Source of the DNA: Batillaria attramentaria | Lineage: Eukaryota; Mollusca; Gastropoda; Batillariidae | Direction: 5' to 3' | DNA length: 64,000 nt | Assembly (NCBI GenBank): GCA_018292915.2 | Contig: JACVVK020000092.1 | Coordinates: 1,028,501-1,092,500, forward strand | Shown here: piece after piece, positions 57,218-64,000 of the stretch | Layout of the letters: every line of letters begins with the position of its first letter | Numbering within the stretch: the first letter of the stretch is position 1 | Notes under the pieces: model-generated | What the model was told of the DNA's origin: nothing | What the model saw: the letters and a program-made list of their open reading frames with translations, nothing else | Databases searched by the model: none | Program-made: the position numbers and the translations under genes

Positions 57218-57314
57218 ATGAGTACCATGGAGTCTATATGGTGGCTGGTGATCCTCAACTGTGTGCTGTACACGCTGGAGAGCGCATGCTTCCTACCCGA
57301 GGTCCAGCAGATCG
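57218..57314 (+). CDS. Secreted protein, exon 1 (signal peptide)
   Basis: An ATG at 57218 (or 57227, which has the better context ACCATGG) opens MSTMESIWWLVILNCVLY then TLESACFLPEVQQI. The hydrophobic core IWWLVILNCVLY followed by small polar residues and an Ala-Cys site is a typical cleavable signal peptide. The exon ends ATCG|GTACG in phase 1, matching the entry phase of the exon at 58840. The mature protein starts Cys-rich. I do not recognise the family. The exon sequence resembles the tandem units just upstream, so those are probably relics of it. Confidence 0.68.
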
Positions 57315-57574
57315 GTACGCCTTGCCATAATCTTTCACATTTCAGTTCTGTTCGCGAAATTGTTGCATGTTTGACGTACGTGCTGTTTCAGCTGTCCTAG
57401 GACACGTCTCTCGTGTTTACAGATTGATCGAAGTCGCCTTTCTGGGTATTTCCCTCAATAGTTTTAATTGAACCTGTAAATGTAGAGTACTTTGTTTACA
57501 GATTGCTCGACAGTCGCCTTGCTATGTTCCCCCCTCCTTTCTTTTGTCCAGTTTAAAGGGGCTAACTGCTACCA

Positions 57575-58015
57575 TTTGTATGCTCACATATAGTTCTGAG
57601 CTGTTTTCACACCACTTAGACACCTGGACAGTACTACAGTGATTAATATTTTATAAAACTGTGAAGAAGGAACGCTCAGCCCAGTAGAAGGGGGGAAAAA
57701 ACTTCCTTCTTTTTTTTCTTTTTTTTTTAAAGCGGACGTGTATGTAACTGAGCTTATATTAAAAAAAAAAGACACCTGGACAGTGATGGCGTCTCTGATG
57801 CTGGCACTGAGTACTCAGTGACCCCCACTGAGAGGCCCAGAAGTGTAACAACAGTCGCAGAATTTGAATTTTAAACCGCTCGGGCTAAGTGTAGACAACA
57901 TTGTATCGCATTAAGAGCTGTATTAATCATCAAGATAGAGTATTTCAAGCGTACAGGCGCACTCACGAGCGACACTGTTCCAAAACATAAGATGGCACAG
58001 CAAAGATGGAATTAG
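57575..58015 (-). repeat. Local dispersed repeat D, copy 3, with an insertion
   Basis: Blocks GACACCTGGACAGTGATGGC, CATTGTATCGCATTAAGAGC and CGTACAGGCGCACTCACGAG match 60768-60965 and 61585-61925. A 138-bp insert at 57633-57770 interrupts it. Confidence 0.75.
57633..57770 (+). mobile_element. 138-bp retroposed insert with poly-A tail and 14-bp TSD
   Basis: The insert is flanked by exact GACACCTGGACAGT copies (57619-57632 and 57771-57784) and ends in a ten-A tract. It begins ACTACAGTGATTAATA and contains a T-rich centre. A poly-A end and target duplication indicate reverse-transcribed RNA. It is not SINE family 1 or 2, and its source is unknown. Confidence 0.75.
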
Positions 58016-58839
58016 CCTCTTGAACTGATCGTGTAAATACAAAGCGGGGCTTCATTTCCGCGCCGGACATCTGCCACAGATTGATTCGTTTTCGAAATGT
58101 TTGATTTCTTCTTTACATTTCTTACACACAGTGGGCAATATTCAGGAAAATGTCCACTGCTTTTACGACCAGCCAGGACATTTTGTCCTATTATATTTTA
58201 CAATGCATATGAAGCTCTGACCGTGTACATTCTCTTTAAACACTGGTCGACAACTGTTTTCTCTTTTGTCGTCAATCTTAAACGAACCTGTAATCACAGT
58301 GTACTACATGTATATCTTTACACACTGTTTGACAGTTGTCCTCCTAAACCTTTCCCCATGTTGCTAACTTTAAATTGAATCTGTAAATACGGCACGTGTA
58401 CTGTATGTCGGATACTGTAGATATGTGTACTGGACTGGTCGGCAATCGCCCTCCTAGGCTTCCAACCCCCCCCCCCCCCAATTTTTTTTTTTGTTTTGCC
58501 AATTTTGATTGAACGTGTAAATACAGTGTACTATGTGTTTACGAATTAATCGGCAATCGACTTTCTAGGCTTTTATTCTCTTTTTTCGTCAGCTTAAATT
58601 GAACCTTTAGTAATACTTGTTGTTGCTTTTTGTTGTTGTTGGCAGTTGATTTTCTTGGCGTTTTCCCTCTTTTTTGTCAATTTATGTTTGTTTTTTGTTT
58701 GTTTGTTTGTTTGTTTGTTTGTTTGTTTTTGTTTGTTGGGGTTTTTTGTTTGTTTGTTTTGGGTCAAGTTTAATTAAGGGTGTAAACACTTTGCAAATGT
58801 GTAACGGACCATAATTATGGTAAAACCGTTTTGGTGCAG

Positions 58840-58989
58840 GTGTACTGAAATTAGGACAAATAAACTTGTATCCGTCCTGGAGTACCCGCTGGTGTGATGA
58901 GGTCATGCTGTGCGGACGTGCACCCCTAAGTCTACGCATCTTCGTCATGGAATCCACCGTCAACAGAACGTACGACGTCATTCAGCAAC
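58840..58989 (+). CDS. Secreted protein, exon 2
   Basis: 150 nt after GGTGCAG and before GTAAGT. Entered in phase 1 from the exon at 57218 it is open throughout: VLKLGQINLYPSWSTRWCDE, VMLCGRAPLSLRIFVMES, then TVNRTYDVIQQ. Two cysteines and an N-glycosylation site (NRT) suit a secreted or cell-surface protein. It leaves in phase 1. Candidate next exons are weak: one after TTTGCAG at about 59551 with a stop after 20 codons, and one after TTTTTTCAG at 63739. The gene may continue past the window. Confidence 0.65.
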
Positions 58990-59286
58990 GTAAGTGGTGT
59001 AAGCTTATTAGGTCAGTGAGAAGAATGTTACACGCAAATCTGTTTTACTATTATGACGTCACATCTGTTACGAACGTCACGACTGGTCAGAAAATCAGTC
59101 AGTTTCGGAACAGCAGTAATACTGCATGCGCATCTGTAGACTGCTTAGAAATAACCCACGCATGCAGGAACTGCTCTTCCAATCAGCCCAGCGAACAAAC
59201 AGACAGTGGCGAAGGACTTTCTTTTCTTTTTCTGGAGACAGACGTTTCAAATAGTCACCCATGTGATAACTCTTTCTTTCAAATAG

Positions 59287-59468
59287 CCCGGAAGCCGGGA
59301 TAGTCGAGCGGTAGAGCGTTGGACTCTCAATGCTCGGATCGTGAGTTCAAATCCCAACTGGGGCCAAATATTTGTGCTGGCCTTTTTCTCGTTGCCCCGG
59401 CCGTCTTTGATATCACCCGTATGTGGTGTAAAAGGACGGGAAACACCCAAACACCCACCCACCCTCCC
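59287..59468 (+). mobile_element. SINE family 1, full length with 11-bp TSD
   Basis: A plus-strand copy with perfect CTTTCAAATAG duplication at 59276-59286 and 59469-59479. Confidence 0.94.
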
Positions 59469-59691
59469 CTTTCAAATAGTCCCTCCCTGTTGGTTTTCCT
59501 TTGTCCGAGCTAAAGTGCTTTGTGTAATGTGAGTTGTTTCCGATTTGCAGCATTTAGCCGGGAGAGGTCTAGCGTAAATAAAACGTTTCAAGTTACGTTG
59601 TTAGAGACGTAGGACTAACCCACACAATCCACACGCGATGTTGGTTCCGAAGATTGATCGGTACGGTGAACACGGAATTAGCTACGTTTCC

Positions 59692-59747
59692 TTCTTGACC
59701 TCATATATCAGGATATTTCTTCTTGACCTCATATATCAGGATATTTC
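59692..59747. repeat. Perfect 28-bp tandem duplication
   Basis: Two identical units begin TTCTTGACCTCATATATCAG (59692-59719 and 59720-59747). Confidence 0.95.
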
Positions 59748-59839
59748 TTGAGAGAGTCAGACAGACTTACAGAGAGAGAGAGAGACAGACAGACAGAGAC
59801 AGAGAGAGAAGGGGGTTGTTGTTCTTCTTGTTGTTGTTT

Positions 59840-59945
59840 TGTTGTTTAGGGGTTTAATGTCTTTTCCCACCATATAAGGGTGATATAAAAAAAAAAAAAC
59901 CGGGACTAAAAGGGAACAGCCAGCAGATTTTTTTTATTGCTCCCA
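59840..59945 (-). mobile_element. SINE family 1, degraded fragment
   Basis: GGGGTTTAATGTCTTTTCCC, CCATATAAGGGTGATAT and a shortened GGGAACAGCCAGCA body remain; the head is lost. Confidence 0.6.
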
Positions 59946-59973
59946 GCTCAGAGAGAGAGAGAGAGAGAGAGAT

Positions 59974-60008
59974 GAAATGAAATGAAATGAAATGAAACTT
60001 TATTTGTC
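59974..60008. repeat. (AATGA)n tract and retroelement-like end
   Basis: Pentanucleotide ATGAA repeats followed by ACTTTATTTGTC. A related sequence (AATGAAACTTTACTTTAC) occurs near 62552. Confidence 0.55.
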
Positions 60009-60063
60009 AACGGTAAAAGACATTGGTCCAGTGGTCCAGTTTTCATTCTTGCCGTTGCTAATG

Positions 60064-60767
<704 letters not shown>

Positions 60768-60965
60768 AGTGCGCCTGTATGCTCACACTGAGCGCTCCAG
60801 TAGTGTGACAACAGTCGCAGAATATTTGAACCTTACAACATTGTCTCGCATTAAGAGCTGTACTAATCGTGAAGATAAGAGTATTTACAACGTACAGGCG
60901 CACTCACGAGCGAAACTGTTCCAAAACAAAAGTTGGCTTAGTAAAGATGGGATTAGCCCGTTTAA
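60768..60965 (-). repeat. Local dispersed repeat D, copy 4
   Basis: Contains GAGCGCTCCAGTAGTGTGAC, CGCATTAAGAGCTGTACTAA and CGTACAGGCGCACTCACGAG. Confidence 0.78.
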
Positions 60966-61584
60966 TAATAAGTAAAGTTCCGAATGCAATACACTGACGT
61001 TTACTAGCTGTGCGAACGAAAATTGAAACGGCGCGTAGTTTTTCTACTAAGCGAGTGATAACAACACTATAACAATTGCGTCTTTCAGAGTCTTTTGAAG
61101 CGGACTGTGCCTACGATCCCCATAGTTTTAAAGCCTCGATAGGGGATTGAAACTTTTAAAACTTTATATCGTCGCTCACAGCGTGCGAAAATCAAAACTA
61201 ACTGATCTCAAACTTACATCTTTTGTGTGTCCCAGCCGTGCATCAGAAAACTGCTTTTAACAACTTTGAAGTTTCTTTCCTGTCTGATTAAAAGTATCTC
61301 TAAATCCCACGCGCATTCAAACTTTCATCAGCGAAAAGATCAAGAAAGTTTCCCTCCGCAAATTTACCGAGGTCTTGAAAAACAAACTAAAACTTGTTCT
61401 TTTGAGTTCCTCCCAACCATGAATCAGGAAGCGGCTTACATCGCTTTCAAAGTTTCTTTACTGCTGATGAGAAGGCCTTTCTAAAGCCATTGCATATTCA
61501 TTCCAGTTTCCATCAGCAAGACCAAGAGAGGTTTGCCCGGCGGGTCAGCGTACCCAGGTTTCTGTATGTTAAAAGCTAACGCAA
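60966..61584. other. Non-coding, no gene seen
   Basis: No gene. Two diverged segments share CCGTGCATCAGAAA/CCATGAATCAGGAA and TTTGAAGTTTCTTT/TTCAAAGTTTCTTT (61237-61280 and 61417-61460), an old ~180-bp tandem duplication. Confidence 0.45.
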
Positions 61585-61925
61585 CCATTTTTATGCTCAC
61601 AGATCGTTCTGAGCTGTTTTCGTTGCATCTATCACCACACCACGTAGACACCTGGACAGTGGCAGCGTCTGTCATGCTGGCACAGAGGCAACAGAAGCGT
61701 ACTCGATGACGAGGCGATCACACTGAGCGCTCCAGTAGTGTAACATCAGTCGTCGAATTAGAATGCTCGACCGCCCGCGCAAAGTGTAAACAACATTGTA
61801 TCGCATTAAGAGCTGTACTAATCGACAAGATAGAGTATTTCCAGCGTCCAGGCGCACTCACGACCGAAAACTGTTAAAAAAACCTAAGTTTGCAAAGCAT
61901 AGATGGAATCAGCCCGTTTAAACGC
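61585..61925 (-). repeat. Local dispersed repeat D, copy 5
   Basis: Matches copies 3 and 4 over GACACCTGGACAGTGGCAGC, GAGCGCTCCAGTAGTGTAAC, CATTGTATCGCATTAAGAGC and CCAGGCGCACTCACGACCG. Confidence 0.8.
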
Positions 61926-61974
61926 TATATTCCATGTTTTCTAGGTTTCACAGACGCCATCTGATGTTTGGGAA

Positions 61975-62295
61975 CATTTGCGCTTGTGAGTTTGGCTGTA
62001 CGCTCGAAATAGTTCAGTCTCAATGATTAGTAATGCTCTGAATGCGATACAGTGACGCCTACAGACTGTGCGGGCCGGCGAAAATTAATTGAAAGTCTCC
62101 TACTCAGGGTCAACCGTGCCCGTAATACTAGCTGACACTTTGTGATATTCGCGTGGGGTGTGTACCCTTCTGGTGAGCTGATGGTAGCCTTTGAGATGCT
62201 GTCACTGCGCAGGTTCTAAGTGGTACGATGTAAGACTACCAGAAGAGCTCAGAACGGTTTGCGAGCAAAGAACTGATGAAAGGTGGGCCTTTAAC
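61975..62295 (+). repeat. Local dispersed repeat D, copy 6
   Basis: Contains CTCAATGATTAGTAATGCTC, ATACAGTGACGCCTACAGAC and a GATATTCGCG block. It lies head to head with copy 5, forming a large imperfect inverted repeat. Confidence 0.7.
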
Positions 62296-62299
62296 TCAT

Positions 62300-62545
62300 T
62301 TCCTACCAAGCAAGTTTGGGGTTGTGCACCAGTGGCCTCCCTTAAAATATCACGATTAATTAATTAATTAATTTGGCCTACTGGGAGTGTTGCGCTTTTG
62401 ATTATACTCGTGTTTGCTGCAGTAAGAGTTGTTAAGGAACCGTGCATCTTGCCTGATTTTCACATACAGGGCCAAAACCGACAAAGAGTCAAAAACATAG
62501 GACACTCGTGCGCGGTACAAACTGTGTTAAAGGAATAAATGAATC
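62300..62545 (+). repeat. Interspersed repeat C, copy 2
   Basis: The blocks GTGCACCAGTGGCCTCCC, TTGATTATACTCGTGTTTGC, TTGCCTGATTTTCACATA and CACTCGTGCGCGGT correspond, inverted, to 6196-6467. The centre holds an (ATTA)n palindrome. Confidence 0.65.
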
Positions 62546-64000
62546 AATGAAACTTTACTTTACATGGGTAGAGGCAGTTGACGTCAGATAATCAGTTTTC
62601 ATACCTGCCGTTGCTAAAACTACTATTATCTAAGTAATAAAAAGGAATAAAACAAGAAAAACAAACAAACAAATAAACGCACACACACACACAAAAAAAA
62701 ACAGCAAACAAACAAACAACGAGCAGATGCTGCAAACACACGCACACACTCATACCCATGCCTACTGATTTGAAGTGGACACAGAATATTTTGAAAAAAT
62801 CAGTAATAATAAAGAGAGGAATAAAATAGCAGGCGAACAGTCGGCATGCAATTGATCAGACAAAATTACTAAAATGTAATATACCATTGTTAAAAGTGTA
62901 AAAAAAAATTTAAAAAAAAAAAATGAGACGACAGCAAACCATTGCACTCGCCCAAGCAACATGGCGATCAAGAAAGGTTGCTTTCCCATGTCAGTGTACC
63001 CAAGTCTCTTTAATTCAGTGAAATTAATAGCAAGCTTGTCATCGATCCTCGTTTTCTATCAGCAACGCAGTAAGGACGAGAATGACCGAGAACATAACAA
63101 GGGTCCATTGTTTCGGGGAGGGAAACATTAAAGGAGGTGACATTTGCTTTACGGCAAACTGTGTCGATCAGCGTGCACGTTGCAAAGCTGTCCATTGATT
63201 TTATGTCGACCGATGCTCTTTCCCTGCCACGGTTCAGCGTTTACTGTGGCTAATAATGGCTAGCGTTTTGAAGGAAGGAAACAGGGAGCGGACCACAACA
63301 GTCAAATTTCTTTCTGGACAGATTCCATTCAGACTATACGATCCGGATACACACACACACACACCGTCAACGTTTACTGTGGCTTATCAGGCGAGCGTTT
63401 CGTGAAGGAAGGGATCGGAAACATGCAAGGAGACCCCGACAAGTCAAATTTGTTTGCTGACACTTTCGATTCGAATCGATTCACACTGTGCCACACACAC
63501 ACACTACGTTTCCTGTGGCTTATTAGGGCTGGCGGTTTGAGAGAAGGATACAGGGTGTCGGCCCCAACTAGTCAAATTTGTTTTGTTGGTGACAGATTCG
63601 ATTCACACTGCCTCCCCCCCCCCCGCCCTCTCTCTCCACCCACACACACAGCTGCTCCCCCAACACACACACACACACACACACTGGTCCGTAAAACTTT
63701 GAACCGTTTTTGTTTTCTGTTTTGTTTTGTTTTTTCAGCCCTGGTCATGCAGTGCCAAGTGCCATTTACTGATGGGAGGGACGGGGTGCAAAGGAGGGGG
63801 GGGGGGTCGCGAAGAGGAGGGAGCGGGGCGTGTTGGTTGAGGCAGGATATTTGTAGGCTGTTCTTGAACACTAACACGCGTCATCTGCATTTTTAGCGTT
63901 GATTCATTTCCGTTGCCTCACGGCCGACCTTACAGGCAAAGGAAGTAACTTCTCGAACTGTCAACCCTTCCAAGAGTAAAATCGGAAAGATCAGTCGGCA
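62546..64000. other. Mostly non-coding to the window end
   Basis: No gene could be supported. CA-rich tracts lie near 62680-62760 and 63350-63690. Three related segments share GTTTACTGTGGCT, GGAAGGAAACAGGGAGCG/GAAGGGATCGGAAACATGCA and AGTCAAATTTNTTT, at about 63238-63320, 63370-63460 and 63505-63600. They form a degenerate ~120-bp tandem repeat. Confidence 0.45.

Larger units (their letters stand above)
57410..58680. repeat. Degenerate minisatellite (~100-bp unit) within the intron
   Basis: At least six diverged units contain TTTACAGATTGNTCGACAGT, CGCCTTTCTAGGCTTTTCCC, TTTTGTCAATTT and AATTGAACCTGTAAATACAG. They lie at about 57410-57560 and 58140-58680, split by repeat D copy 3. Confidence 0.7.

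Noticed and set aside
63739..63896. Third exon of the secreted protein gene
   Set aside because: The acceptor is good, but the peptide runs into a G-run-encoded Gly stretch and a stop, and no evidence links it to the exon at 58840.

Overview
The window is eukaryotic nuclear DNA and almost certainly animal. It has GT-AG introns, long dinucleotide microsatellites, tRNA-derived SINEs, 3' ends of CR1/L2-like LINEs and a foldback DNA transposon. The repeat mixture and compact exons resemble a marine mollusc, perhaps a gastropod. That is inference: no species marker is present. Most of the 64 kb is repeat-rich and non-coding.

Two genes can be supported. (1) A minus-strand gene of at least 19 coding exons runs from an ATG at 32859 to a stop at 18750. 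It encodes about 1,690 residues: an N-terminal DnaJ J domain with an HPD motif, an acidic segment, charged coiled-coil regions, a ubiquitin-interacting-motif-like helix and a long Ser/Gln-rich C-terminal exon. Twelve exons join in perfect phase, but six small exons (2, 3, 4, 6, 7, 9) each differ from the expected length by exactly 1 nt, and the exon 18/19 junction is also off by one. The cause is either homopolymer assembly errors or decay of the gene. (2) A plus-strand gene starts at 57218 with a signal-peptide exon spliced in phase to a second exon at 58840-58989. The remainder was not found with confidence.

Layout. 1-13 kb: repeats, one LINE with reverse-transcriptase coding sequence, two more LINE 3' ends, and SINEs with clear target-site duplications. 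13.3-15.3 kb: a 1.93-kb foldback transposon with ~0.6-kb terminal inverted repeats and a 9-bp target duplication, MULE-like. 16-18.7 kb: probable long 3' UTR of gene 1. 18.7-32.9 kb: gene 1. 33-54 kb: simple-sequence blocks, SINEs of two families, LINE fragments, and small foldback elements. 54-57.2 kb: nested tandem arrays whose core resembles the signal-peptide exon lying immediately downstream. 47-62.3 kb: at least six copies of a local dispersed repeat in both orientations.

The most interesting points are the J-domain plus UIM-like plus Gln-rich architecture of gene 1, the array of apparent signal-exon relics beside gene 2, and the MULE-like foldback element that carries a SINE-tail motif in both arms. 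Simple-sequence ORFs (His/Thr, Val/Cys, Leu/Ser or Phe/Val rich) were not treated as genes.
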